DNA of 64,000 nt from assembly GCA_029936815.1 (NCBI GenBank), contig JAPYRX010000002.1, positions 62,001 through 126,000 on the forward strand. The letters run 5' to 3'. The notes below the pieces were generated by a model, which saw only the letters and a program-made list of their open reading frames with translations, was not told the DNA's origin and ran no database searches. Origin of the DNA: Dehalococcoidia bacterium (GTDB lineage: Bacteria > Chloroflexota > Dehalococcoidia > Lucifugimonadales > GCA-002694895). Made by a program: the position numbers and the translations under genes. Within the stretch, counting starts at the first letter, position 1. The number at the start of each line of letters is the position of its first letter. Below, in pieces: positions 1 through 9,900 of this stretch.

Positions 1-963
1 AAATGGATATTAGAAGCTCAGAACATATGCCTTTCTAAAGGATTGACTGAAGTTCATGATGCAGGAATAAGTTCTATTCAGTACAAATCTTATTTGTCTT
101 TAATAAAGGAAGATAAACTTAAAATTAGGATATACGGAATGGCCAATCAAGAATTTTTTGAGGAAGGTGTAGGTATTACATCTGAAGGACTTTTTGAATT
201 AAGAAGTGTCAAATTAGTTTCTGATGGAGCTCTTGGATCTAGAGGTGCGGCACTGATTGAAAAATATAGCGATGATGATTCTAATGGCATATTGATTTTA
301 GACAAAATTAAGATGCATGATTTATTTAAAAAAGCTTTTGAGCAAAATTTTCAAGTGTGTATTCATGCTATTGGAGATCATGCAAATAAAGAATTACTTG
401 ATTCTTTTGAATCTGTTTTAGACATGGATATTGAATTAAATAATCATAGAACTCGTATTGAGCACGCTCAAATAATAAAAAAAGAAGATATAAAAAGAAT
501 TTCTAATTTGAATATAATAGCTTCTGTCCAACCAGTACATTGTATATCAGATATGTTTATGGCTGAATTCAGATTAGGAGATCGAATAAAGGATTCTTAT
601 TTATGGAAAACTTTGTTAGACAATCAAATTGAAATTATGGGAGGATCGGATTTTCCTGTTGAAGATTCTTCTCCTTTAATTGGGATACATGCCGCAGTTA
701 ATCGAAACAAAATAAATTATGTACCTGAGAATGGATGGGAAGCAAAAGAGAAATTAACTGTTTATGAATCTGTAAAAATGTTTACAGAAGATACGGCTTT
801 TGGTTCTTTCAAAGAAAACTTAAAAGGGAAAATTGCTGTTGGATATATGGCTGACTTTACTTTATTAGATCGAAATATCTATAAAATCAACACTGACGAA
901 ATATTAGAATCTAAAATTGTAGCCACCATAGTAGATGGTGAAATGGTATACAAGGATTTTTAA
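1..963 (+). CDS. Amidohydrolase family protein (YtcJ-like), 5' partial
   Basis: The reading frame is open to the left edge, so the track start (TTG at 43) is internal and the N-terminal metal-binding HxH region is missing. The visible part has the family pattern: GLTEVHDAG near the start, a central CIHAIGDHANKE with a metal-type His, RIEHAQ, then GGSDFPVE carrying the catalytic-type Asp, and a C-terminal sheet segment GYMADFTLLD. This matches the Amidohydro_3/YtcJ group of zinc-dependent amidohydrolases, probably cytosolic; the substrate cannot be told. The gene ends convergently on the next one with a 4-base overlap. The family is clear, the specific reaction is not. Confidence 0.85.
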   Translation, partial: KWILEAQNICLSKGLTEVHDAGISSIQYKSYLSLIKEDKLKIRIYGMANQEFFEEGVGITSEGLFELRSVKLVSDGALGSRGAALIEKYSDDDSNGILILDKIKMHDLFKKAFEQNFQVCIHAIGDHANKELLDSFESVLDMDIELNNHRTRIEHAQIIKKEDIKRISNLNIIASVQPVHCISDMFMAEFRLGDRIKDSYLWKTLLDNQIEIMGGSDFPVEDSSPLIGIHAAVNRNKINYVPENGWEAKEKLTVYESVKMFTEDTAFGSFKENLKGKIAVGYMADFTLLDRNIYKINTDEILESKIVATIVDGEMVYKDF

Positions 964-1673
964 TTTTCTTCTAGATGCAAATCTTTTGCTAAATCAACTA
1001 TCACATCAGTAGCCGCATCAAAACTCATTGCACTAGTATTTAGTACAGCATGATAATTAAATCTGTTGTCAGGGTCTTCGATATCAAAAACTTTTTGAAA
1101 ATATTGCGTTCTTGCTTGATCTCGATTATCCATTAATATTTTCGCTTCATCGAGAGAAACTTTTTCAAATAAAGAAATTCGTCTTATTCTATCTTCTTCT
1201 TCTGCAATCAATCCAACCCGTAAAATTTTCGGGTTGGATTGAAGAATTATGTTAGCACCTCTGCCTACAATTACAATACTTCCTAATTCAGCTAATTGAA
1301 GTACAGTTTGTTGAATTCCCTTCGAATAATCGGCATCATTTAAATGATACTTATCATCATTTCTCTCTGAGGCAAGATCTTCAAATTCATGAGTAAGAAA
1401 TGCCGCTGCTCCAGGACCGAAGTGAGGATCTCCAACAGCGCCTGCAAATGCAGATTTTTCAAGAATTTCAGATATTTTTTGTAAAATTGAATCAGAGAAT
1501 GATGATGGCTTTTCTTCTTTTTTTGTAAATAGTTCAATATCCATTCCACTTTGAAGAGCAGCTTGCTTAATAATGTCTTTATCAACATATTCGATATTTA
1601 ATTTTTTGGCTACTTTGGGTCCTATTATTCTACCGCCACCCGCAGTCAATCCCCCTAGTGCTATAACAGGCAT
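960..1673 (-). CDS. Cytidylate kinase-like family protein
   Basis: 237 residues. The N-terminus MPVIALGGLTAGGGRIIG is a glycine-rich P-loop variant as in the cytidylate-kinase-like family (PF13189), followed by KVAKKLNIEYVDKDII. In the middle, GSIVIVGRGANIIL and LRVGLIAEEEDRIRR resemble the GRGA and arginine-rich segments of that family. These proteins are nucleotide kinase relatives of uncertain substrate, so calling it CMP kinase would be too strong. The ATG has a GAGG ribosome site 5 bases upstream. It lies just downstream of uvrA on the same strand (33-base gap), so it is probably co-transcribed with it. Confidence 0.75.
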   Translation of the reverse strand: MPVIALGGLTAGGGRIIGPKVAKKLNIEYVDKDIIKQAALQSGMDIELFTKKEEKPSSFSDSILQKISEILEKSAFAGAVGDPHFGPGAAAFLTHEFEDLASERNDDKYHLNDADYSKGIQQTVLQLAELGSIVIVGRGANIILQSNPKILRVGLIAEEEDRIRRISLFEKVSLDEAKILMDNRDQARTQYFQKVFDIEDPDNRFNYHAVLNTSAMSFDAATDVIVDLAKDLHLEEN

Positions 1674-1706
1674 ATTTACCTCACTACAAAAATTATTATG
1701 ATGATA

Positions 1707-4568
1707 TTATATCATTTTTTTATCTAAATGTTTTTTTAAATATTTGCCTGTCAATGAGTTTTTATGGCTAGTTAATTTGTCAATTTTTCCTTCGTAAATA
1801 ATATTTCCACCCTCATCTCCTGCTCCTGGTCCTAAGTCAATTACCCAGTCTGCAGATTTGATAATATCTAAGTGATGTTCAATGATTAACACACTATTGC
1901 CACTATCAACTAATTTTTGGAGTACTTCTATTAATAAACTACAATCTTGGAACGATAAACCTGTTGTAGGTTCATCTAAAATATATAAGGTTTTACCAGT
2001 TGATCGTTTGGATAATTCTGATGAAAGTTTAATTCTTTGTGCTTCTCCTCCGCTTAGTTGTGTTGCAGGTTGTCCTAGTTTTATATATCCTAATCCTACA
2101 TTTTGTAGAGTTAGTAATTTTCGACTTATAGAAGGAATATTTTCAAAAAAGATTAAAGCTTCATCTACACTCATGGATAGAACATCAGATATATTTTTAC
2201 CTCTTACTTTTATTTCCAAAGCCTCTCTGTTATACCTTTTCCCCTTGCATGCATCACAAGTTATTGATATATCCGGAAGAAATTGCATTTCAATATTAAT
2301 AGCACCGTCACCCGAGCAATTTTCACATCTTCCTCCTCTAACGTTGAAAGAAAATCTACCAGGTTTATATCCTCTAGATCTTGATTCCGGAAGGTTTGCA
2401 AAAAGTTCTCTGACAAACGTAAATGTACCTGTATAAGTCGCAGAATTACTTCTAGGGGTTCTTCCTATGGGTGATTGATCAATATTAATTATTTTATCAA
2501 TATTCTCAATTCCTTCTATAGATTCATGTGAGCCAGGCTTATTTTTAGCTTTGTTTATTTTTTGTGCAACAGCTTTATAAATTATTTCATTTACTAGAGT
2601 ACTTTTACCTGACCCTGACACTCCTGTTACTACTACAAACAATCCCAATGGAATTTTCATACTTATGTTCTGAAGATTGTTTTCTGAAGCCTTAATTATC
2701 TTGAGAAATTTTGATTTATTTTCTTTTCGGTCCTTGAAATTATTAATTATAATTTTATTAGATAAATAAGCTCCTGTTAGTGATTTTTTAGAATTGATAA
2801 TTTTATTTAAATTTCCTTGAGTAATAATTGATCCTCCAAATTCTCCTGCCCCAGGCCCCATATCAATTATATGATCAGCGGATCTAATAATAGACTCGTC
2901 ATGTTCAACTACTAAAATAGAATTCCCTAAATCTCTTAGTTTTTTTAATGTTTTTATTAACATTTCATCATCTGCAGCATGTAATCCAATTGAGGGTTCA
3001 TCACAAACATATATTACCCCAGTTAATCCAGAACCTATTTGCGTAGCCAATTTAATTCTTTGTGCTTCCCCTCCACTGAGTGTTCCAGAAGATCTGGAAA
3101 GAGAAAGATATTTAAGTCCTATTCCTAGAAGAAATTCTAATCTTGAATGTATTTCATTGATTAGCCTTTCACCAATCTGAGATTCCCTTTTTGTTAAACT
3201 ATTTTTAGATTTTTTTTGTGAAATGCTTTGAATCCACTTATGCAAGTCAGATATATTCATCAATGTTAAATCAATGATATTTTTTTCTAAAATTTTCACA
3301 CTTAAAGATTCTTTTCGTAGTCTATAACCATCGCAGTCACTACAAATTTCCTTGGACATGTATTTTTCAATATCATCTCTTGAATAATCTGAATTTGTTT
3401 GATTATGACGTCTGCTAAGATTGTTAATTACCCCTTCAAATGATTTTTTATAATTTAATTTTCCAAACCTTCTGGATGTATAGCTAAAATCTAATGTTTT
3501 ACTTTTAGTTCCATACAGGACTATTTTCAAATGGGTTTTGTCTAAATTTTTTATAGGTATATCTAAAGAAAAGTTATAGAATTTTGATAAAGAGTTTAGT
3601 ATTCCTTTATATATATTTGCATATCTTCCTGATCTAAACCAAGGAGCAATGGCTCCCTCGTTTAAACTTATTTCATAATTAGGTAATACTAAATCCGGAT
3701 CTACTTTTAAAGAATGCCCAATCCCAGAACAAATTTCACATGCTCCTTTGGGGCTATTGAAGCTAAAATTTCTAGGCTCAACTTCATCAATACTAATATT
3801 GCAATCAGCGCAAGAAAAATTTTCTGAGAATTTTAATTCTTTATTTTTATCTATATTTATAATTGTTAATCCATTAGATAATTTTAATGATGTTTCGATT
3901 GAATTTGTTAATCTGTCAATATCGATTTTTTTACTCATAACTAACCTGTCTACAACAATTTCGATAGAATGCCATTTGTTTTTATCTAAATCTATTTCAT
4001 CAGATAATTCTTTTATTTCATTATCAATTCTTGCTCTGACAAAGCCGGATCTTTTTGTCATCTTTAATGTTTCTTTGTGTTCTCCTTTTTTATGCCTTAC
4101 AATTGGAGATAGAATCATAAATCTTGTGCCATCAGAAATTGAAAGTACTGAGTCAACTATTTGTTGGATTGATTGCTTACTTACTTTTTTCCCACAATTA
4201 ATACAATGAGGAGTTCCGATCCTTGCAAATAAAATCCTAAGATAATCATATATTTCCGTTGTGGTTCCTACTGTAGATCTAGGGTTTTTAGAAATACCTT
4301 TTTGATCAATTGATATTGCTGGTGATAGTCCTTCTATATAGTCAACATTTGGTTTTTCTAAATTACCTAAAAATTGCCTTGCATAAGCTGAAAGAGATTC
4401 TACATATCTCCTTCTTCCTTCTGCGTATATTGTGTCGAATGCCAATGAACTTTTGCCAGATCCCGACAATCCAGTTATTACTACAAGTTTTTCCCTAGGA
4501 ATATTGATGTCAATATTTTTAAGATTATGTTCTTTCGCCCCGCGAATTATTATATTTTTTGATTCCAA
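1707..4568 (-). CDS. uvrA: Excinuclease ABC subunit A
   Basis: UvrA is the damage-sensing ATPase of nucleotide excision repair; it loads UvrB on DNA in the cytosol. At 953 residues it has the normal length. It has two ABC cassettes: Walker A GLSGSGKSSLAF near residue 33 and GVSGSGKSTLVN in the second half, with signatures LSGGEAQRIKLATQ and LSGGEAQRIKLSSE. Zinc-module cysteines are present: CINCGKK, CADC with CEICSG, and CENCSGDG with CDACKGKRYNRE. The start is a TTG (MESKNIIIRGAKEHNLKN), the only sensible start for the conserved N-terminus; no Shine-Dalgarno is seen before it, so the message may be leaderless. No LexA-type operator was recognised upstream. Confidence 0.97.
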   Translation of the reverse strand: MESKNIIIRGAKEHNLKNIDINIPREKLVVITGLSGSGKSSLAFDTIYAEGRRRYVESLSAYARQFLGNLEKPNVDYIEGLSPAISIDQKGISKNPRSTVGTTTEIYDYLRILFARIGTPHCINCGKKVSKQSIQQIVDSVLSISDGTRFMILSPIVRHKKGEHKETLKMTKRSGFVRARIDNEIKELSDEIDLDKNKWHSIEIVVDRLVMSKKIDIDRLTNSIETSLKLSNGLTIINIDKNKELKFSENFSCADCNISIDEVEPRNFSFNSPKGACEICSGIGHSLKVDPDLVLPNYEISLNEGAIAPWFRSGRYANIYKGILNSLSKFYNFSLDIPIKNLDKTHLKIVLYGTKSKTLDFSYTSRRFGKLNYKKSFEGVINNLSRRHNQTNSDYSRDDIEKYMSKEICSDCDGYRLRKESLSVKILEKNIIDLTLMNISDLHKWIQSISQKKSKNSLTKRESQIGERLINEIHSRLEFLLGIGLKYLSLSRSSGTLSGGEAQRIKLATQIGSGLTGVIYVCDEPSIGLHAADDEMLIKTLKKLRDLGNSILVVEHDESIIRSADHIIDMGPGAGEFGGSIITQGNLNKIINSKKSLTGAYLSNKIIINNFKDRKENKSKFLKIIKASENNLQNISMKIPLGLFVVVTGVSGSGKSTLVNEIIYKAVAQKINKAKNKPGSHESIEGIENIDKIINIDQSPIGRTPRSNSATYTGTFTFVRELFANLPESRSRGYKPGRFSFNVRGGRCENCSGDGAINIEMQFLPDISITCDACKGKRYNREALEIKVRGKNISDVLSMSVDEALIFFENIPSISRKLLTLQNVGLGYIKLGQPATQLSGGEAQRIKLSSELSKRSTGKTLYILDEPTTGLSFQDCSLLIEVLQKLVDSGNSVLIIEHHLDIIKSADWVIDLGPGAGDEGGNIIYEGKIDKLTSHKNSLTGKYLKKHLDKKMI

Positions 4569-4655
4569 TTTATTATGAAAATATTCTAATATTTCGATTT
4601 TATCAAAAAATCTGTAATAAATAATATAAAGATTGTATTTTATATAAGTTATATT

Positions 4656-4683
4656 TTGGAAATAAGATCACAATTGATATAAT
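4656..4683 (+). promoter_or_regulatory. Sigma70-type promoter for tRNA-Ser
   Basis: TTGGAA, a 16-base spacer, then TATAAT, placing the transcription start near 4690, about 45 bases before the tRNA. It lies in the 167-base divergent gap between uvrA and tRNA-Ser and may also serve sucC. Pattern match only. Confidence 0.5.
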
Positions 4684-4735
4684 ATCTTTTTATAATTTAA
4701 AGAAGATTTGTAAGTAAATTTGTTATTTGAAATAT

Positions 4736-4822
4736 GGAGAGATGGCCGAGTGGTTTAAGGCGCTGGTCTTGAAAACCAGTATAATTTTACGATTATCGTG
4801 GGTTCGAATCCCACTCTCTCCG
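4736..4822 (+). tRNA. tRNA-Ser(UGA)
   Basis: Acceptor arm GGAGAGA pairs with TCTCTCC, discriminator G; no encoded CCA. Anticodon stem CTGGT/ACCAG encloses CTTGAAA, giving anticodon TGA. A long variable arm (class II) and the T arm GTGGGTTCGAATCCCAC are present. 87 bases. sucC starts 18 bases downstream, so the two may share a transcript. Confidence 0.97.
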
Positions 4823-4840
4823 AATTATTAAGGATTAAAT

Positions 4841-5998
4841 TTGAAAATACACGAATATCAATCAAAAGAATTGCTAAAATTATTCGGCATTCCAACACCT
4901 GAAAGTATAGTTACTGAGAATAAAATATCATTGTTGAATGCTTTCAAAGAATTTGGAAGCAGAGCAGTTTTAAAAGTGCAGGTGCATGCAGGAGGGAGAG
5001 GGAAATCTGGCGGAGTGAAACTTGTAGAAAACTCAAAAGACGTGAACGATTTTGCTGATAAATTTTTCGGAAAATATTTTAAAACAATACAAACTGGCAA
5101 TGATTCAGTTTTGATTAATAAAATTCTTGTTGAGGAAGTTAGTAATATACTGTCTGAGATGTATTTGGCATTATTAGTTGATGGCAGCCATCAATCAATT
5201 AATATTATTGTAAGCCCGGAAGGTGGAACTGATATTGAAGAAGTTGCATCTAAAAATCCTGAAAAAATTTTAAATTTTCCTGTCAACACAATTTTAGGCC
5301 CGACTGATTTTCAAATCAGAGAGATACTAGATTTTTTATCATTAGATATTAAATCTTTTTCAAAACTAAAAAATATTATTCAAGGACTATACAAATTATA
5401 CTTAGAAAAAGATTGTTCATTAATTGAAATAAACCCTTTGATTGTAGATAATAGGCATGAACTTATTGCCTTAGATGCAAAAATTTCTTTTGATGAAGAT
5501 GCTTTATATAAACATGAAGATATTCTTGACCTAAGAGATATAAATCAAGAAAATGAAATAGAGATCCAAACTGCTGAATTGGGTATAAAGTATGTACAAT
5601 TAAAAGGTAGTGTTGGATGTATAGTAAATGGTGCAGGATTGGCTATGGCTACAATGGATGTTATTCAGTCATCAGGATTGAAACCTGCAAATTTTTTAGA
5701 TATTGGAGGTGGAGCAGATGAAGAAAAAATATCCAAAGCTATGTCGGCTGTACTCTCAGATGTTAATGTGAAAATTGTCTTGGTAAATTTGTTTGGAGGT
5801 ATTTTAAGATGCGACGTTGCGTCAAGGGGATTTATTATGGCGTTAGATAAATATCAATCAAGTGCTCCTAAATTAATTATTAGGATGCAAGGTACTAATA
5901 GTGAAGAAGGTAAAGATATATTAAATGCTACTAATTACAATATCTCTTTTGCAGAAAATTTAGATCAAATTTCTAAAATATTAATGGATAAGGAGTAA
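4841..5998 (+). CDS. sucC: Succinate-CoA ligase (ADP/GDP-forming) beta subunit
   Basis: With SucD it interconverts succinyl-CoA and succinate with substrate-level phosphorylation in the TCA cycle. 385 residues, normal length. The N-terminus MKIHEYQSKELLKLFGIPTP is diagnostic, followed by the ATP-grasp segment KVQVHAGGRGKSGGVK, LIEINPL, DIGGGADEEK and LVNLFGGILRCD. The start is a TTG at 4841 with AAGG eight bases upstream; no ATG precedes the conserved MKIHEYQ. It is followed by sucD after 5 bases with a shared AAGGAG site, a two-gene operon. Confidence 0.97.
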   Translation: MKIHEYQSKELLKLFGIPTPESIVTENKISLLNAFKEFGSRAVLKVQVHAGGRGKSGGVKLVENSKDVNDFADKFFGKYFKTIQTGNDSVLINKILVEEVSNILSEMYLALLVDGSHQSINIIVSPEGGTDIEEVASKNPEKILNFPVNTILGPTDFQIREILDFLSLDIKSFSKLKNIIQGLYKLYLEKDCSLIEINPLIVDNRHELIALDAKISFDEDALYKHEDILDLRDINQENEIEIQTAELGIKYVQLKGSVGCIVNGAGLAMATMDVIQSSGLKPANFLDIGGGADEEKISKAMSAVLSDVNVKIVLVNLFGGILRCDVASRGFIMALDKYQSSAPKLIIRMQGTNSEEGKDILNATNYNISFAENLDQISKILMDKE

Positions 5999-6003
5999 GA
6001 ATA

Positions 6004-6879
6004 TTGTCTCTTAGAATAGATGAAAATACAAAAGTAATTGTACAAGGGATTACAGGAAAGGAAGGCGGATTCCATGCTTTACGCTGTATTGAATATGGAA
6101 CTAATATTGTTGCCGGAGTAACTCCAGGTAAGGGAGGGCAATTATTTAATGACTCTATTAACGTATATGATTCTATGAAATCTGCAAAACTGGAAACTGA
6201 TGCAAACACTTCGTTGATTTTTGTTCCTTCGCCCTTTGCTCCAGATGCTATTTTAGAATCGATATACTCTGGAATTAAAACTGTAATATGTATTACTGAA
6301 GGAATCCCTGTAAACGAAATGATTAAAATATATAAGATAGCTAATGATAATAAGGTAACTTTGATTGGTCCAAATTGCCCTGGATTAATTAATCCTTCTG
6401 CAAATTGTAAAATTGGGATTATGCCAGGAGATATTTTTACACCAGGAAGAATAGGCGTTGTATCAAGAAGCGGAACATTAACTTATGAAGCAGTAGATCA
6501 ATTGACAAAAAATGGGATTGGGCAATCATTGTGTGTAGGAATAGGTGGAGATCCAATAATAGGGACTACATTTATTGATGTCTTAGACTATTTTATTAAT
6601 GACACTGATACTGATGGAATTGTATTTATTGGAGAAATAGGTGGGACAAAAGAACAAGAAGCAGCAGAATTTTTAAAATCGGTAAATAATTCAAAACCAA
6701 TTGCAGCCCTTATAGTTGGAGCAAGTGCTCCAGAAGGAAAACGTATGGGGCATGCTGGAGCTGTTATTAGTGGAGATTCAGGAAAAGCAGAATCGAAAAT
6801 GAATGCTTTAAGAGATGCTGGTTGTGAGATTATTGTTCATCCAGGGAAAATTGCAGATACTTTAAAGAAAATAATCTAA
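6004..6879 (+). CDS. sucD: Succinate-CoA ligase alpha subunit
   Basis: Carries the CoA-binding Rossmann domain and the phospho-histidine. The N-terminal half has VIVQGITGKEGGFHA and GVTPGKGG; further on are GPNCPGLI and GVVSRSGTLTYEA. The active His lies in the segment KRMGHAGAVISG of the C-terminal half. 291 residues, normal length. The TTG start at 6004 is preceded by AAGGAG ending 8 bases upstream, overlapping the sucC stop region. The stop is 3 bases from tRNA-Leu on the other strand, with no terminator between. Confidence 0.97.
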   Translation: MSLRIDENTKVIVQGITGKEGGFHALRCIEYGTNIVAGVTPGKGGQLFNDSINVYDSMKSAKLETDANTSLIFVPSPFAPDAILESIYSGIKTVICITEGIPVNEMIKIYKIANDNKVTLIGPNCPGLINPSANCKIGIMPGDIFTPGRIGVVSRSGTLTYEAVDQLTKNGIGQSLCVGIGGDPIIGTTFIDVLDYFINDTDTDGIVFIGEIGGTKEQEAAEFLKSVNNSKPIAALIVGASAPEGKRMGHAGAVISGDSGKAESKMNALRDAGCEIIVHPGKIADTLKKII

Positions 6880-6882
6880 GTA

Positions 6883-6965
6883 TGGGGAAGGAGAGACTCG
6901 AACTCTCACGTTCTATGAACACTTGATCCTAAGTCAAGCGCGTCTACCAATTCCGCCACTTCCCC
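6883..6965 (-). tRNA. tRNA-Leu(UAG)
   Basis: Read on the minus strand, acceptor GGGGAAG pairs with CTTCCCC, discriminator A. The D arm is GCGGAATTGGTAGACGC; anticodon stem CTTGA/TCAAG encloses CTTAGGA, anticodon TAG. There is a class II variable arm and T arm GAGAGTTCGAGTCTCTC. 83 bases, no encoded CCA. Its 5' end lies only 4 bases after the stop of the permease/FG-GAP gene, so it is either processed from that long message or served by a promoter inside the gene. Confidence 0.96.
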
Positions 6966-6969
6966 AAGT

Positions 6970-9900
6970 TTAATTTTTACTTTCAATTATATTTATTTTT
7001 TGATTAGATTTAATATTTTTAATTATTTGTGTTGTTCCACTAGGCCATATTACAGTAATTTTATCAATTATTTCAATATTTCCCAAACCATATTCAAGGT
7101 TTATTGAATTCATTGATAAGTAACTTGACCCTGCTCTAACTTCTTGCATTTGAATAATTTTTTTATTTTCCAAATTTGTTATTTCCACATATACTTTTGC
7201 TCCAATTCCATCTGCATTAGACCCTGTTCCATCTATCCCTTTTCTTCCTTTGAGATTTATATCTATCCAATTATTACTTCCCCCGCCATTAATCCAAACA
7301 AAAAATGGACCAGGAGCCTCATCTAATGTTCCGGACCAAACAGGTCCGCTACTATTTGTTCCTATAAGATCTACATATCCATCTCCATTTAAATCTCCAT
7401 GGGCTAATCCTTTTCCATTTTCATGATATTTTGTATGTATTTTATATTTCAAATTGTATATTTCGTCTGGATAAGTATTTTTTGGTAAATTAGAAAAATA
7501 CTTTTTATAATTTATACCTATAATATCTAAGAGATGTGTTCTAACAGTTACATCTTCAAATTCTAAATTTGGCAATCCCATTAACATTCTTCCTGCTGAC
7601 GGATATATATTTCCTCCAGGCCCTTCACCTCTTCCTACTTCTGATCCTAGCCAATATATGTCTTTTATTGTGTCATTATTAAAGTCGAATGCAGTTACTC
7701 CGTATCCAAAGTCATATGCTCCAATCCCTTTTGGGATTAGAACATCATTTTTAATGTTATCAATAATAGTTGCTTCTGCTGGAAGAAAAGGAGACGCTTT
7801 TATATTTATTTTTTCTGAATATTCTGAAAATGATCCAGGAGTTTCATTTTGAATCAGTAAAGAATGCAAACATGTGCCAATATTGTGTAATTCATGATAT
7901 TTACAATCTCCACCAGGTTTTGGTTTAGGACTATTGATTCCCTCTTTTATTATTCTTGAATGAGGGCCAGCATTAGTTATGAATATGTCTTGTAATAGGT
8001 CATTATTAAAATCAGAAACTGTAAAACCCATCCAATTACCAATAACGTTTAAGCCTAGTTCTTTAGATATATGCTTAAATGTTATATTACTTTCTGTAGA
8101 ATCATTTCTATAAATATGTAGTTGATCTCCATCACTAGCAACCCATAAATCTTGATCACCATCATCGTCATGGTCAAAAAATATTGCCGCGTGTGATGGT
8201 CCGGTGGGGTCTCCTACGATATTTGAATTTTTATCTTTGACTTCAGGATTATATCCCATAAATTCTTTATCGGATGTTTTGTCTTTAAAATAAATACCTT
8301 TTGATTCAGGATTTAACATAATCACTTCTGGTCCTTGTACATTTGCTGTTTTACTAATTTCATCAAATGTAAGGTTCCCATTATTTTTATAAAGTAAATT
8401 ATAGTGCCCAGGATGAGAAGGCCAAAACAAGCTAGACATAAAAAAATCTTCGTCAATTAAATTTGTAACATAAAAATCTAGATAGCCATCATTGTTGATA
8501 TCAGAACATATAATACTACTAGCAGACCTGTGATTTGTATTTGAATTAAAAGCAGCATTAGTTATATCTTTGAATTTTCCGTTTTTTAAATTTAAATACA
8601 ATTTGTCTTCTGTCCCTTTATATTTCTGATTGCTTTCATAAGATCTGTAATCTAATCCATCACCATTGAAACCTTTACCTCCTACGTATAAATCTTGAAA
8701 TCCATCATTATTAATATCGCATGCAACAGCTCCACTTGAATTCAGAATTTTTTCGTCTAATCCAGCTTGTTCAGAAAAATCGGTAAAAGTACCATCTCCA
8801 TTATTTTTATATAATAAATTTGAATGTTCGTATCCGTTGGTTATAAAAAAATCCATATCATTATCTCTGTCATAATCGAAAATCACGACTCCTGGCCTGT
8901 AATTCCATACTTCTGTAGCTCCGTTAAATTTTTCGTAGGTTAATTTTGTGAACGGGGTTATTTGATTGTCATTAGATAAATAGAAATTTTCATTTATTAT
9001 TAACTTTTCATTTGTTTGCGTTTGATTTTTATTATGAACAAAATTTTGATCTTCCAGATTTTTTATAATAGGTTTATTGCTTGTGAGTTTTAACCCAAGT
9101 TCTAAATTGTTATTCCCAGATAAAAATAAAGATATCAATCCGGTTAGAATCCCAAGAACCCAAATTAAGATAGCATAATATACTACAGATCTTTTAGGTA
9201 ATACTTTACCTAACCCCCAAAATGTAATCGGACCTCCTGATGCAGCTGTGAAAAGGAGCGTTGAGGCAGGAGCTATTCCCATTCCCATCAATAGAAGAGT
9301 TACAACTAATGGTATTTCAAATAATAAAGGCACGTTGATAAGTACTCCAATAGTACTAGCAATTATTATACCTTTAAGATTATTACCTAAAAAATTATTT
9401 ATTGTATCTGCAGATAAAAATTGTATTACTAATCCAGCCCCAAACCCGGCGATTATCATTATTGGTCCTAGTTTAATAATATTAGCTAATGTGATTTTAT
9501 AAAAATCAATTAAAGCTTCTTTAATTGATTTTTGAAACGAATCTGTATCTTTAGTATTTATATTGGGCAGAGTACTGATTTTTTCGTTTTTCTGTTTCAA
9601 CCCATATGTTAGCCTTGAAATAATTGGCCCAAATAAAAAAACACTAATTACGCCTGCAATTATTCTGTTAAGTGCTAAATCCGGATTGAAAATAGTGAAA
9701 ATCATTATTATAGATAAGAAATTCAAGGTTGAAGATCCTTGAGTTAAAGCTATAACTGATTCGAGAGAAGAACCTTTGTTTTTAAGTGAATTGACAACAG
9801 GTACTATACATGCAGAACATAAGTTTAGAGCTGGCGCAAGTATATATCCTCTCAACATACCTTTTATTCCAGGCGGAAAAATATTTGTATTGTTTTTTTT

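Noticed and set aside
1701-1722. Hairpin ATGATA/TATCAT with T-run as a terminator
   Set aside because: The T-run follows on the plus strand, where no gene is being read; on the minus strand the hairpin lacks a T-run and overlaps the uvrA stop.
3748-4209. Long plus-strand ORFs opposite uvrA (also 1882-2436)
   Set aside because: They are antisense shadows of uvrA with no family resemblance or ribosome site.
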